64,000 bases of DNA, taken from the NCBI GenBank assembly GCA_013288345.1, contig JABDCA010000001.1, positions 141,532 through 205,531 of the forward strand, read 5' to 3'. The stretch comes from Bacteroidota bacterium (lineage in GTDB: Bacteria > Bacteroidota > Bacteroidia > JABEUT01). A program made the position numbers and the translations under genes. Positions 43,192-51,666 of the stretch are shown here, piece after piece (position 1 is the stretch's first letter; the number at the start of each line of letters is the position of its first letter). The notes under the pieces were generated by a model. It searched no databases and had not been told where the DNA came from. It saw only the letters and a program-made list of their open reading frames with translations.

Positions 43192-44994
43192 TTATTTGAT
43201 TTTCTTCTTCTTGCCTAACACAACAGCAGAACGGTTTTCCACTATCTTTTTCATAGCAACTGTACCGGTCTTTTCGTATGCCGGGAACCTTGCATCTTCG
43301 TACTTCGATACAACTTCACTGTTATAAGAAGTGTTTTTACGATTAGCTATTACATGGTACGAAAACTTCACATTTGATGAACCAGAATGAAGTTCTTTTA
43401 CTGTAAAGCTGGCAGCTGTTTTATCAGTTACAAATACACCATTACAGTCGCCTTCTAATTGTATATATACTCTTAATGGATGTTTGTCGTTAACTGTAAC
43501 ATTACCGGCAAAAACAGCATCTAAGTTAATTTGCGCTACGCCATTCACTAACTCACCTTCGCCATAATCTTCGAATAATACTTCCGGTGCTTCAGGGCAG
43601 AACATAACAACATCCTTGCCACTTAAGTCCTGTACAATTGTTGATGCAGTTCCGTTACCAATTACTTTATAAGCAAGTCCTCCATTAAATGCACCAACCG
43701 ATGCCTGAGAAATATTTGCTGCACCTGTCTTTACGCTATCTTCAAAAAAACCACCTTCTGCGTTAGTTGCTTTCGATGCCGCGGCAGCATAACCCGTTAC
43801 ACCTGCATTTTTACCGGTAAATGAACCACCTGCGTAAGAACCTGCAAGCGTAAGTGCAAAGCCACCTGCAGCATGTATATCGTTACCAAGTACTGCTGAA
43901 AAACCTCCCGAGTCAATACCCCAAATACCGGTAGTAAACTGGCCAGCCTTAACATCGTACCCATATATGGCAGTACCTGATGCAACACTGTTGTATCCCA
44001 TTACACCTACAGGATTAGCTCCGTCTGATTGGCCAAATACACCTGCACCACCCGTTGCGGCTGCATCACTAATGTATCCTAATGCACCAAATCCACTGCC
44101 CACATCCTGGCCAAATAAGCCAATACCACTATTACTATACCCGTTAATTGCATTGGTACCTGCACCTGCAGTAATTACACCTGCTACACCGGCACTATAA
44201 ACCGAAAACACATCGCCTGCAAGCGGGGTAGTGTTGTTAAATACACCCTGACCATTTGCATTGGTAATACGCATATTTTCAATGCTATTGGTTTTGAATA
44301 TCAGATCGGCAGCGCTGGTAGTACCTAAAAAATTAGCTGCAGTAATACCGGAGTTACCTGTTGTTAACCAGGCAGCAGCAGTACTTGTTATAGGTCCGCC
44401 TGAGCCGGCTGTACCATTAACTGTAACTGTACCTGAAGTATTGTAAACTACTGTAGAAAGCGTCCATGAAGGGCCTGTTGCACCAGTGGCACCTGTAGGG
44501 CCCGTTGCACCTGTTGCTCCGGGAGTACCTGAACCAAAACCTGTAGGGCCTGTTGGGCCGGTAGGGCCGGGAACAACACTTGCAGGGCCTGTAGGACCCA
44601 TTGGACCAACCGGGCCGGCAACTGTATCAGCAGGGCCTGTAGGGCCTGTTGCACCGGCAGCACCTGCAGGGCCGGCAGGACCTGTTGCGCCTGCACCCGA
44701 AGGTTGACAGAGCGATTGCCATGCTGGCTTACTGTTATTATAAAAGCAATAACAATTCGAATCGGTATTATAAATAATAAGACTTGGCGCAGGGGCCGCA
44801 ATAGCGTTCATTTGCAGCGTATTCATACGCGGAATCAACATACCCTGCGTGGTAGATTGCATTTCAACTATTGCTGAAGGATCGGGGGTATTGGTTCCAA
44901 TACCTACGTTGTTCTGTGCAGATGCATTAATAGAAAAGCATGTAAGGAAAATGCCGCCTACCAAAGCTTTGCTAATACATGTAAATTTTTTCAT
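43192..44994 (-). CDS. Secreted protein with collagen-like Gly-X-Y region
   Basis: A 600-residue exported protein. A signal peptide ([13 protein letters not shown]) is followed by a [20 protein letters not shown] segment that is typical of Bacteroidota tail-fibre-like surface proteins. Then comes a collagen-like region at about residues 100-178, in which runs of Gly-Ala-Thr/Gly-Pro-Thr triplets are broken by DTVA, SVVP and GFGS, and a long beta-rich region with VMGYN-, IYGYD- and VTGYA-type repeats. The C-terminus ([20 protein letters not shown]) is basic. I see no clear T9SS tail. It may form trimers on the surface. The plus-strand frames opposite the collagen part are shadows. Confidence 0.8.
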   Translation of the reverse strand: MKKFTCISKALVGGIFLTCFSINASAQNNVGIGTNTPDPSAIVEMQSTTQGMLIPRMNTLQMNAIAAPAPSLIIYNTDSNCYCFYNNSKPAWQSLCQPSGAGATGPAGPAGAAGATGPTGPADTVAGPVGPMGPTGPASVVPGPTGPTGPTGFGSGTPGATGATGPTGATGATGPSWTLSTVVYNTSGTVTVNGTAGSGGPITSTAAAWLTTGNSGITAANFLGTTSAADLIFKTNSIENMRITNANGQGVFNNTTPLAGDVFSVYSAGVAGVITAGAGTNAINGYSNSGIGLFGQDVGSGFGALGYISDAAATGGAGVFGQSDGANPVGVMGYNSVASGTAIYGYDVKAGQFTTGIWGIDSGGFSAVLGNDIHAAGGFALTLAGSYAGGSFTGKNAGVTGYAAAASKATNAEGGFFEDSVKTGAANISQASVGAFNGGLAYKVIGNGTASTIVQDLSGKDVVMFCPEAPEVLFEDYGEGELVNGVAQINLDAVFAGNVTVNDKHPLRVYIQLEGDCNGVFVTDKTAASFTVKELHSGSSNVKFSYHVIANRKNTSYNSEVVSKYEDARFPAYEKTGTVAMKKIVENRSAVVLGKKKKIK

Positions 44995-45061
44995 AACAGA
45001 TAATTTAGGGGAAAATTACTTAAGCCAGGGATTTTGTTATAAAATCGTTGAATATTATAGA

Positions 45062-45069
45062 CAAATATA
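45062..45069 (-). promoter_or_regulatory. Putative -7 element of the collagen-like gene
   Basis: Minus-strand TATATTTG matches TAnnTTTG, 68 nt before the ATG at 44994. Confidence 0.35.
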
Positions 45070-45101
45070 GAAATTTTTATTTCAAATACCAAATAAAAAC
45101 A

Positions 45102-45130
45102 ATAAAAGCGGGCAAAATGCCCGCTTTTAT
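45102..45130 (-). terminator. Intrinsic terminator of the DUF4412 gene
   Basis: Perfect 12-bp stem ATAAAAGCGGGC / GCCCGCTTTTAT (45102-45113 and 45119-45130), 5-nt loop. On the minus strand it is followed by a TTGTTTTTATTT run and lies about 32 nt after the stop codon. Confidence 0.85.
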
Positions 45131-45161
45131 TTCAAATATTTAGCCGAATGTAGGGTACTAC

Positions 45162-45872
45162 TTAGTTACCTCCTCCACCGCCTGCATCTTGTTGAATGTC
45201 TTTCATCATTTCCTGTTCAGATGCAACTACTTTGTAACCCTTTGCAGGAATTACAAAAAGCGTATCAGAGAGTGCTTTCTTCTCTACTGTTTGAACACTT
45301 AAATTTACTCTCATTCCCCTCATCATAGAGCTAAACTGCATTGGGAATCCTTTTAAGCCTTTAAACTGGCCCATATCTTCGCTATACGGTAATTGATCGG
45401 TATAATAAACAGTAACTGTATTTTTATCGCCTGTTTTAGGGCTGGTAACAGTAACGAGCGCTGCATGACATAAGTAACCTGCAATGGTCTTGGTACTATC
45501 TATAAGCTTTATTTCAGGTGTGTTTTCAGGTGTGGTCTTTGGTTTATTCGGGTCCGATTTAATTTCGTATTTATTGCCCATCATATCCACCAGGGTAACT
45601 GTTTCTTTTGTTTTCCTGTCGGCTATAACTATACGGTGCATCATGCCGGCCATTACTTCAGTCCTTACCTTATCACCTTTAATGTAATTTTTTGTAGAAC
45701 TGCCACTCTGGTTCATCATTGCAGCCATTTGCGAGGTAGAAGGATCGCTTGAAGTAAATGACATACTAAAGGTTACGACACCTTCAAACGGGCTATCGCC
45801 CGTAGGAGCCGAAAACGCAAAAAGAGTTGTTGCTGCTACTCCAATAAGTGCAACTTTTGTAAACTTTTTCAT
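45162..45872 (-). CDS. Exported DUF4412-family protein
   Basis: A 236-residue exported protein with a signal peptide (IGVAATTLFAFSAPTGDSPF). The mature part (EGVVTFSMSFTSSD, VRTEVMAGMMHRIVIADRKT, LCHAALVTVTS, VYYTDQLPYSED) matches the DUF4412 family of Bacteroidota periplasmic proteins of unknown function. The tail is Gly-rich. A paralogue of the same fold lies directly upstream, 60 bp away on the same strand, so both could be one operon. Confidence 0.78.
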   Translation of the reverse strand: MKKFTKVALIGVAATTLFAFSAPTGDSPFEGVVTFSMSFTSSDPSTSQMAAMMNQSGSSTKNYIKGDKVRTEVMAGMMHRIVIADRKTKETVTLVDMMGNKYEIKSDPNKPKTTPENTPEIKLIDSTKTIAGYLCHAALVTVTSPKTGDKNTVTVYYTDQLPYSEDMGQFKGLKGFPMQFSSMMRGMRVNLSVQTVEKKALSDTLFVIPAKGYKVVASEQEMMKDIQQDAGGGGGN

Positions 45873-45932
45873 GAAACTATATTTTAGGGTTAATGAATTA
45901 AATAAAAAGAACTAAAGGAATATTGATTCGTT

Positions 45933-46616
45933 TTATTGAAAGCCTTTATACAAATCATCGATTTGTTGCTTGGTTATCATCTTATAATCACCAGGCAATT
46001 TAAATACATTATCATCTATTTTATCAGGCTCAACTTTATCAGCAGTAAACTCCATATAAAAACCATACTTGGCAATACGGTATTGCATCAATACCCCATG
46101 TATAGAGTTAAACGGGGTAGCCCAATTCGGATCTTCCTGTTTTATATCCTCGGTATAATAGAGCTCGACATCAGGCGCTTTACCATCGTTAGCCTTACCA
46201 ATTGCTTTTTTGCAGGTATAGCCTGCAATAACTTTCGTTTCACTGGTTTCGGTAACAGTAAACTGAATATCGTGTGTAAGTTCTTTATTTACAGCTGCGG
46301 TATCAGCTATATAAGCCCACTTTTTATTTAACATCCTAACCATTTGGGTTATTTTCTTGTTAGGCTCATCATTAATAAATGATGTTTCAAATAAGCCCAT
46401 ACCTGCTATAAGTTCAGCATACGATACATTATTTTTAAACTTAACGGTCATTTTATCGGGAGCCATTTTAGCCATAGGATTGGCCGAATCAAGCACAACA
46501 ATTTTGTACTCTATCGTTCCTTCTGAAATACCACCATGAAAAAGACTGTGCTTACAACCTGTAAAGACGTAGGCCAGACAACAAAAAACAAAGGCTGTAC
46601 TGAGTAACTTTTTCAA
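45933..46616 (-). CDS. DUF4412-like lipoprotein
   Basis: A 227-residue exported lipoprotein. Its signal ends at TGCKH, so Cys21 is the acylation site. It resembles the downstream DUF4412 protein (TIEYKIVVLDSANPMAKMAP, AELIAGMGLFETSFINDEPN, IAGYTCKKAIGKAN, ELYYTEDIKQEDPNW) but diverges in the second half. A TACTTTTG element at 46637-46644 upstream marks a promoter for this gene and perhaps both. Confidence 0.75.
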   Translation of the reverse strand: MKKLLSTAFVFCCLAYVFTGCKHSLFHGGISEGTIEYKIVVLDSANPMAKMAPDKMTVKFKNNVSYAELIAGMGLFETSFINDEPNKKITQMVRMLNKKWAYIADTAAVNKELTHDIQFTVTETSETKVIAGYTCKKAIGKANDGKAPDVELYYTEDIKQEDPNWATPFNSIHGVLMQYRIAKYGFYMEFTADKVEPDKIDDNVFKLPGDYKMITKQQIDDLYKGFQ

Positions 46617-46636
46617 ATTTAATTTTTTAGGCAGTA

Positions 46637-46644
46637 CAAAAGTA
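46637..46644 (-). promoter_or_regulatory. Putative -7 element of the DUF4412 pair
   Basis: Minus-strand TACTTTTG matches TAnnTTTG, 21 nt before the start at 46616. Confidence 0.42.
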
Positions 46645-46693
46645 ATTTTATATGTGAATCAACCAAATTTTAGGACGAATCATTTATTATTCG

Positions 46694-47965
46694 CTAATTG
46701 ATGTACTCAAACCCGGTATAAGGAACAATAGCTTTGGGTATTCTTATTCCTTTATCGGTCTGGTTATTTTCAAGTAACGATGCAACAATACGGGGCAACG
46801 CCAATGCACTGCCATTAAGGGTATGTGCAAGCCTTGGTTTATCTTTTCCTTTTTTAATACGCAGCTTCATACGGTTGCTCTGGAAGGTTTCGAAATTAGA
46901 TACAGAGCTAACCTCAAGCCATCTTTTTTGTGCGCCCGAATAAACTTCCATATCGTACGTAAGTGCCGATGCAAAACTCATATCGCCACCACAAAGTTTA
47001 AGTGTACGGAATGGCAACTCCAATGTCTTCAATAAGCCTGCTACATATTCGCGCATTTCTTCTAATGCTTCATACGATTTTTCAGGGTGTTGTATTTGCA
47101 CTATTTCTACTTTATCAAACTGGTGCAAACGATTAAGTCCGCGCACCTCTTTACCATACGAACCGGCCTCACGCCTGAAGCATGGTGTGTATCCGCAATT
47201 TTTTATCGGCAAGGTTTCTTCTTCAACAATCGTATCGCGGTAAATGTTAGTAATAGGTACTTCGGCAGTAGGTATAAGATACAGGTCATCTAATACTACG
47301 TGGTACATCTGTCCTTCTTTATCGGGCAACTGGCCTGTACCATAGCCGCTATCCTTATTAATTAAGATAGGCGGTTCAATTTCTAAGTATCCAGCTTCGG
47401 TAGCTTTATCTAAAAAAAAGTTAATAAGCGCCCGTTGCAACCTGGCGCCTTTGCCTTTATAAATAGGAAATCCGGCACCGGTTATTTTTACACCCAATTC
47501 AAAATCAATAAGGTCGTATTTTTTTGCAAGCTCCCAATGGGGTAAAGCAGTTTCAGGTAGCTGTGGCAAATCGCCATGTGTAAATACTACTTCATTATCT
47601 TCAGGGGTTTTACCTTTAGGTACTGTTTTATTCGGGATGTTCGGGAGTAGCACTAATTTATCCAGCAATACCTGATCAGCTATTTTAGCCTCAGCTTCAA
47701 GCTTTGTAATTTCTTCTTTCCAATTAGCAGTGCTGCCTTTCAAATCATCAGCTTCCTGCTTCTTCCCTGCCTTATATAAATCGCCAATCTCTTTCGATGC
47801 TTTATTTAATCGGGCCAGCACATCATCTAATTTTGTCTGGATGGCGCGTTTGTTCTCATCGAGTGTAAGTATTTCGCTTACTAAAGTTTTGGCATCAATG
47901 TTCTTTACCGCTAAACGGGTAATAACATCATCAGTATTTTGTCGTATGTAGGCTATTTCGAGCAT
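46694..47965 (-). CDS. serS: Seryl-tRNA synthetase
   Basis: A 423-residue class II synthetase that charges tRNA-Ser (and tRNA-Sec where present). The N-terminal coiled-coil arm (about 20-105, Lys/Glu/Leu-rich) reaches for the tRNA. The catalytic domain has motif 2 FRREAGSYGKEVRGL and motif 3 LNGSALALPRIVASLLEN. Length is typical. It is a single-gene unit with a TATCTTTG promoter element at 47984-47991. Confidence 0.97.
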   Translation of the reverse strand: MLEIAYIRQNTDDVITRLAVKNIDAKTLVSEILTLDENKRAIQTKLDDVLARLNKASKEIGDLYKAGKKQEADDLKGSTANWKEEITKLEAEAKIADQVLLDKLVLLPNIPNKTVPKGKTPEDNEVVFTHGDLPQLPETALPHWELAKKYDLIDFELGVKITGAGFPIYKGKGARLQRALINFFLDKATEAGYLEIEPPILINKDSGYGTGQLPDKEGQMYHVVLDDLYLIPTAEVPITNIYRDTIVEEETLPIKNCGYTPCFRREAGSYGKEVRGLNRLHQFDKVEIVQIQHPEKSYEALEEMREYVAGLLKTLELPFRTLKLCGGDMSFASALTYDMEVYSGAQKRWLEVSSVSNFETFQSNRMKLRIKKGKDKPRLAHTLNGSALALPRIVASLLENNQTDKGIRIPKAIVPYTGFEYIN

Positions 47966-47983
47966 GGCTTAAAAAATTTGAAG

Positions 47984-47991
47984 CAAAGATA
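47984..47991 (-). promoter_or_regulatory. Putative -7 element of serS
   Basis: Minus-strand TATCTTTG matches TAnnTTTG, 19 nt before the ATG at 47965. Confidence 0.45.
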
Positions 47992-48019
47992 AAATCTTGA
48001 TATTAACTAAAAATGAAAA

Positions 48020-48052
48020 ATCCTGCCTATGAGCAAAAGCCACAGGCAGGAT
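48020..48052 (-). terminator. Intrinsic terminator of the rplU-rpmA operon
   Basis: Arms ATCCTGCCT and AGGCAGGAT (48020-48028 and 48044-48052), with further TG/CA pairing in the loop. On the minus strand a TTTTTCATTTTT run follows. It lies 25 nt after the rpmA stop. Confidence 0.75.
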
Positions 48053-48076
48053 AATATGATTGATTCCTGCTATTGG

Positions 48077-48349
48077 TTAAGCGGAAGCAGTTTCTGTAAC
48101 CGGGGTTACAGCAACGTATCTCCTGTCTTCTCTTTTAACAGTAAATACAACAGTACCGTCGATCAATGCAAAAATGGTATGGTCTTTACCAATACCAACA
48201 CCTTTGCCCGGGTGGTACGAAGTACCCCTTTGGCGAAGAATTACATTACCTGCCTTGGCAGTTTGACCGCCAAATATTTTAACACCGAGGCGCTTACCGT
48301 GCGACTCTCTACCGTTTCTGGAACTACCAACACCTTTTTTGTGTGCCAT
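48077..48349 (-). CDS. rpmA: 50S ribosomal protein L27
   Basis: A 90-residue ribosomal protein. The start [16 protein letters not shown], with GVKIFGGQ and [15 protein letters not shown] after it, is the L27 signature. Length is normal. It is 27 bp downstream of rplU and forms the usual L21-L27 pair. Confidence 0.96.
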   Translation of the reverse strand: MAHKKGVGSSRNGRESHGKRLGVKIFGGQTAKAGNVILRQRGTSYHPGKGVGIGKDHTIFALIDGTVVFTVKREDRRYVAVTPVTETASA

Positions 48350-48376
48350 GACTCTTGAACTTTAAATGTTATCTAT

Positions 48377-48886
48377 TTATTCTTTAGATTTTTTCTTTGG
48401 AGCTGCTTTCTTAGCTGCCGGCTTCTTTTCCTTTGCTTCAGCTTTAGGGGCTGCTGCTTTCTTTTTAGGAGCTGCTGCTTTTTTCTTTGGAGCTGCTTCA
48501 GCTGTTACAGCTTCAGCCTTAGGAGCTTTCTTAGCTCTTTTCTCAGGTGCGATATCTTCTTTCATGGTTTCACCTTTACCGAAAATGCCTTGAATAAATA
48601 ACTCGGTAAGAGCTTGCCTGTGACCGTTAAAACGGCGGTATCCTTTCCTTCTTTTATGTTTGAAGATATGAACCTTGTCGTCTTTTACATGGCCCATTAC
48701 TTTTGCAATAACACGGGTGCCATCTACAAAAGGAAGACCAACAACTACGTCGCCTTCATTATCCACTAGCATTACTTTATCAAATTCAAGGTTAGTACCT
48801 TCTTCTGATTCGAGGCGGTTAACATACAGCTTCTGAGCTTTTTTTACTTTGTGCTGTAGTCCTCCTATTTCAACAATTGCGTACAT
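48377..48886 (-). CDS. rplU: 50S ribosomal protein L21 with long Lys/Ala-rich tail
   Basis: A 169-residue protein. Residues 1-103 are normal L21 (MYAIVEIGGLQHKV, then HIFKHKRRKGYRRFNGHRQ). From about 110 to the end runs an Ala/Lys/Pro-rich tail (APKKKAAAPKKKAAAPKAEA) like histone-H1-type linkers. Such tails are known on Bacteroidota ribosomal proteins. The function of the tail is not known; binding to RNA or DNA is only inferred. It is first in the L21-L27 operon. Confidence 0.93.
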   Translation of the reverse strand: MYAIVEIGGLQHKVKKAQKLYVNRLESEEGTNLEFDKVMLVDNEGDVVVGLPFVDGTRVIAKVMGHVKDDKVHIFKHKRRKGYRRFNGHRQALTELFIQGIFGKGETMKEDIAPEKRAKKAPKAEAVTAEAAPKKKAAAPKKKAAAPKAEAKEKKPAAKKAAPKKKSKE

Positions 48887-48927
48887 GATGGTCGATTTAT
48901 TGTATTTAGGTTTTTCTTTAAGGGCTG

Positions 48928-48935
48928 CAAAGGTA
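48928..48935 (-). promoter_or_regulatory. Putative -7 element of the rplU-rpmA operon
   Basis: Minus-strand TACCTTTG matches TAnnTTTG, 42 nt before the rplU start. Confidence 0.42.
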
Positions 48936-48993
48936 ATATATTTTTCATACCTGAATAGCTCTAATACCCTATTTTTGTCAAAAATAATGAATT

Positions 48994-49515
48994 ATGGCAT
49001 TAATAAAGGCTGTTAAGGGCATAAAACCGGTATTTGGCAACAATTGTTACCTGGCCGAAAACGCAACCGTAGTAGGCGAAGTAACCATGGGCGACGATTG
49101 CAGTGTATGGTTCAATGCGGTAGTGCGGGGAGACGTTAATTTTATAAAAATTGGCAATAAGGTAAATATTCAGGATGGGGCGGTTATACATTGTACATAC
49201 CAAAAAACCGGGACCACCATAGGTAATAATGTATCTATAGGCCATAATGCTCTTGTGCATGGCTGCACTTTACACGATAATGTATTAATAGGCATGGGTG
49301 CCATAGTAATGGACAACGCTATAGTGAACAGCAATTGTATAATAGCTGCCGGAGCGGTGGTTTTAGAAGGAACTATTGTAGAGGAAGGCAGCGTTTATGC
49401 CGGGGTACCTGCCAAAAAGGTTAAAAGTATTAACCCGGAACTACTTAAGGGTGAGGTACATAGAATAGCCAGTAACTATTTAATGTATTCGAGCTGGTTT
49501 AAAGAGGAGAACTAA
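48994..49515 (+). CDS. Gamma-class carbonic anhydrase-like protein
   Basis: A 173-residue left-handed beta-helix protein of the gamma-carbonic anhydrase family (YrdA/PaaY-like). The three metal-binding His lie in GAVIHC, SIGHNAL and LVHGC. The segment CSVWFNAVVRGDVNFIKIG is a family hallmark. Members interconvert CO2 and bicarbonate or act as acyltransferase-like proteins; which applies here is not clear. The gene stands alone on the plus strand and is followed by repeat sequence. Confidence 0.88.
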   Translation: MALIKAVKGIKPVFGNNCYLAENATVVGEVTMGDDCSVWFNAVVRGDVNFIKIGNKVNIQDGAVIHCTYQKTGTTIGNNVSIGHNALVHGCTLHDNVLIGMGAIVMDNAIVNSNCIIAAGAVVLEGTIVEEGSVYAGVPAKKVKSINPELLKGEVHRIASNYLMYSSWFKEEN

Positions 49516-49560
49516 TAGAACACGGATAAGACTGATTTAGCTGATTAACACAGATAAGAA
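49516..49560. repeat. Partial copy of the CACGGAT intergenic repeat
   Basis: TAGAACACGGATAAGACTGA followed by AACACAGATAAGAA resembles one arm of the nested palindrome at 12099-12185. It lies directly after the gamma-carbonic anhydrase stop codon. Confidence 0.55.
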
Positions 49561-49587
49561 CCGTATTTTTCTTTGATTCTATTAACG

Positions 49588-49645
49588 CCAAACCCCTAAA
49601 GGGTTAGAACCTATAGTGTATTTCAAAGCCCCTTTAGGGGTTTGG
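49588..49645. repeat. Long inverted repeat with CCAAACCCCTAAAGGG arms
   Basis: Perfect 16-bp arms at 49588-49603 and 49630-49645 with a 26-nt loop, in the 217-bp gap after the gamma-carbonic anhydrase gene. There is no T run, so it is not a classic terminator. Similar C/T/A/G palindromes are common between Bacteroidota genes. Confidence 0.6.
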
Positions 49646-49682
49646 GGCAGACGCAAATAAAATAAAGGAACTTAATAAAAAC

Positions 49683-49709
49683 AAAAAAGCCCTGCATTGC
49701 TGCAGAGCT
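49683..49709 (-). terminator. Intrinsic terminator of the small Lys/Thr-rich gene
   Basis: Nine-bp stem (49688-49696 with 49701-49709, one G-U pair), 4-nt loop, followed by TTTTTT on the minus strand. Confidence 0.65.
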
Positions 49710-49732
49710 CTTTTATTTCGTTTTCCGAAAAA

Positions 49733-49924
49733 TTACTTAGCAGCTGGCTTGTCAGCAGCAGCTTTCTTTTCTTTCTTCTTTCCACCTTTCTTTTCGGTCT
49801 TGGTGGTCTTTTCGGTTTTGCTAGATGACTTGTCTGTCTTGGTTGTTGTTGTGGTCTTATCTTGTGCGAAAGATATGCCTGCGAACAGAACCATTGCTGC
49901 GAGAACTAAACTGATCTTTTTCAT
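49733..49924 (-). CDS. Small exported Lys/Thr-rich protein
   Basis: A 63-residue peptide. A signal peptide (KKISLVLAAMVLFAGISFAQ) is followed by a 43-residue low-complexity tail of Lys, Thr, Ser and Ala (TKTDKSSSKTEKTTKTEKK). It has its own TAnnTTTG promoter (49958-49965) and terminator, which supports a real gene. It resembles other tiny exported basic proteins of Bacteroidota. Function unknown. Confidence 0.65.
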   Translation of the reverse strand: MKKISLVLAAMVLFAGISFAQDKTTTTTKTDKSSSKTEKTTKTEKKGGKKKEKKAAADKPAAK

Positions 49925-49957
49925 GACTTTGTATTTTTAATTGTTAGTTTGATAGAA

Positions 49958-49965
49958 CAAAGGTA
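49958..49965 (-). promoter_or_regulatory. Putative -7 element of the small Lys/Thr-rich gene
   Basis: Minus-strand TACCTTTG matches TAnnTTTG, 34 nt before the start at 49924. Confidence 0.42.
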
Positions 49966-50023
49966 TTCTGCTTAAATGAAGATAAGATGAAGGAAATACT
50001 TCATAAACAGAATTAATACATTA

Positions 50024-51460
50024 TCAGTTCTTAATGTTCGTCAAAAAGTCAACCAATAACCTTACTCCTACACCTGTGCCACCTTTTGGCTTATAGTCAT
50101 ACGGGGCATTAATAAATGCGGGGCCTGCAATATCAAAGTGCATCCATGGGTACGATGTAAACTTCTCTAAGAACTTACCGGCAGTAATTGCACCAGCAAC
50201 AGGGCCACCAATATTTTTCATATCTGCAATTTCTGTCTTTAGTAAGTCTGCATACTCATCCCAGAATGGAAATTCCACCAGGCGTTCAAATACTTCTTTA
50301 CCGCTTTTTTTAAGTTTATCTTTTACTTTTTTATCTGCTGTACCCATAGCTACTATACCATATTTGCCAATTGCTGCTGCTGCTGCACCGGTTAATGTTG
50401 CAAGGTCAATAGCCAGTTCGGGATCATATTTTTTAGCATAGCTCAAAGCATCGGCCAATATCAGCCTGCCTTCAGCATCTGCGTTTAGCATTTCTACAGT
50501 CATGCCATTGTGCATGGTAAGTATATCGCCCGGTACATAGGCATTCATACCCGGACGGTTATCGGTTGCAGGTACAAGCCCAACCACGTAAACTGGTAAA
50601 TTAGCTTTTGCAATGGCATACATAGTACAACCTACTGCTGCACCACCGGCCATATCGCATTTCATTTCATCCATCGAATTGGCAGTAGGCTTTAAACTTA
50701 ATCCTCCTGTATCGTATACTACACCTTTACCCACTAATACGTATGGCTTTTTATTTTTTGCATGCTTAGGCTTCCATTCCATTACTGTAAAAGTAGGTGG
50801 GTCAATACTACCCAGGTTTACTGAAAGTAATCCACCCATTTTAAGGGCAGTTATCTTTGCTTTATTAAACACTTCTACTTTAAATCCTGCTTCCTTACCC
50901 ATTTTTTCAAACTCTTTTGCAAGGTCTGTTGCATTAAGATGATTCACTGGTTCGTTTACCAAATCACGAGCCTTGCAGGTAGCATCCACAATAATTTGTA
51001 AATGCTCAATATCCTTCGCCTTCACTTTTTTACTGTGAACGTTGATTGTTTTTAATGAGTTAGCAACCTTTTTAATATCTTGCCTATAATGTATAAACTG
51101 GTAGTTAGCCAAAGCCATGCCTTCGGTAAATGCCAGTATGTTTTCGGTATTACCTGTTAAATCAACAATGGTTGCTGATTCTGCTTTTGCAGTATTCATT
51201 ATACCACAAACACGACTACCTGCTTTACGACAGGCTTCTATGGTTTGAAATCCTTCTTTCTTCTTGTCTTCAATATATACCACTATACGGCGGTTATATT
51301 GATTCACATTTATAATATGCTCCTCAGCAGCAACCTGCTTCTTTACATAAGCATTCTCTTCAGGTGACAAGCCATGTTTCGAAAAATCAGTCTTGGCTGT
51401 TCCAACCAGTATAACGTTATCCTTTGCAGATACGCTTTCAGTATGTTTTAATGCGGTCAT
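50024..51460 (-). CDS. pepA: Leucyl aminopeptidase family M17
   Basis: A 478-residue cytosolic dizinc peptidase that releases N-terminal residues from peptides. The catalytic domain holds LVGKGVVYDTGGLSLKP (Lys and Asp ligands), MKCDMAGGAAVG and the hallmark MLNADAEGRLILADAL (Asp and Glu ligands, catalytic Arg). The N-terminal domain (1-160) is the more variable macro-like part. Length is close to E. coli PepA (503). It is a single-gene unit. Confidence 0.93.
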   Translation of the reverse strand: MTALKHTESVSAKDNVILVGTAKTDFSKHGLSPEENAYVKKQVAAEEHIINVNQYNRRIVVYIEDKKKEGFQTIEACRKAGSRVCGIMNTAKAESATIVDLTGNTENILAFTEGMALANYQFIHYRQDIKKVANSLKTINVHSKKVKAKDIEHLQIIVDATCKARDLVNEPVNHLNATDLAKEFEKMGKEAGFKVEVFNKAKITALKMGGLLSVNLGSIDPPTFTVMEWKPKHAKNKKPYVLVGKGVVYDTGGLSLKPTANSMDEMKCDMAGGAAVGCTMYAIAKANLPVYVVGLVPATDNRPGMNAYVPGDILTMHNGMTVEMLNADAEGRLILADALSYAKKYDPELAIDLATLTGAAAAAIGKYGIVAMGTADKKVKDKLKKSGKEVFERLVEFPFWDEYADLLKTEIADMKNIGGPVAGAITAGKFLEKFTSYPWMHFDIAGPAFINAPYDYKPKGGTGVGVRLLVDFLTNIKN

Positions 51461-51493
51461 GTTTATTTGTATTTTTGATGCAGTAAATATAAT

Positions 51494-51545
51494 AATAGAA
51501 CACAGATAAAACGGATATTACAGATTAACGCGGATCAAAATCATT
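51494..51545. repeat. Partial copy of the CACGGAT intergenic repeat
   Basis: ATAGAACACAGATAAAACGG followed by ACAGATTAACGCGGATC relates to 49516-49560 and 12099-12185. It lies between pepA and hemL. Confidence 0.5.
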
Positions 51546-51572
51546 CCATTATAACCGACATAACTAATATAT

Positions 51573-51650
51573 TGCCACCAAGTCACCAAAACACAAAGAA
51601 ACTGCACACTAAAATTTGGTGGAATTTTGTGATTTAGTGTTTTTGTGGCA
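51573..51650. repeat. Palindromic GCCACCAAGTCACC-type repeat upstream of hemL
   Basis: The left part GCCACCAAGTCACCAAAACA and the right part GATTTAGTGTTTTTGTGGCA are imperfect inverted copies. The right arm ends 17 nt before the hemL start and may lie in its leader. Confidence 0.5.
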
Positions 51651-51666
51651 GAAAAAAAAACTTGAT

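Noticed and set aside
44486-44707. Plus-strand Gly/Pro/Val repeat protein
   Set aside because: It is the reverse complement of the collagen-like triplets of the minus-strand gene.
49588-49645. Intrinsic terminator of the gamma-carbonic anhydrase gene
   Set aside because: The stem is strong but the loop is 26 nt and no T run follows; it is better described as an inverted repeat.
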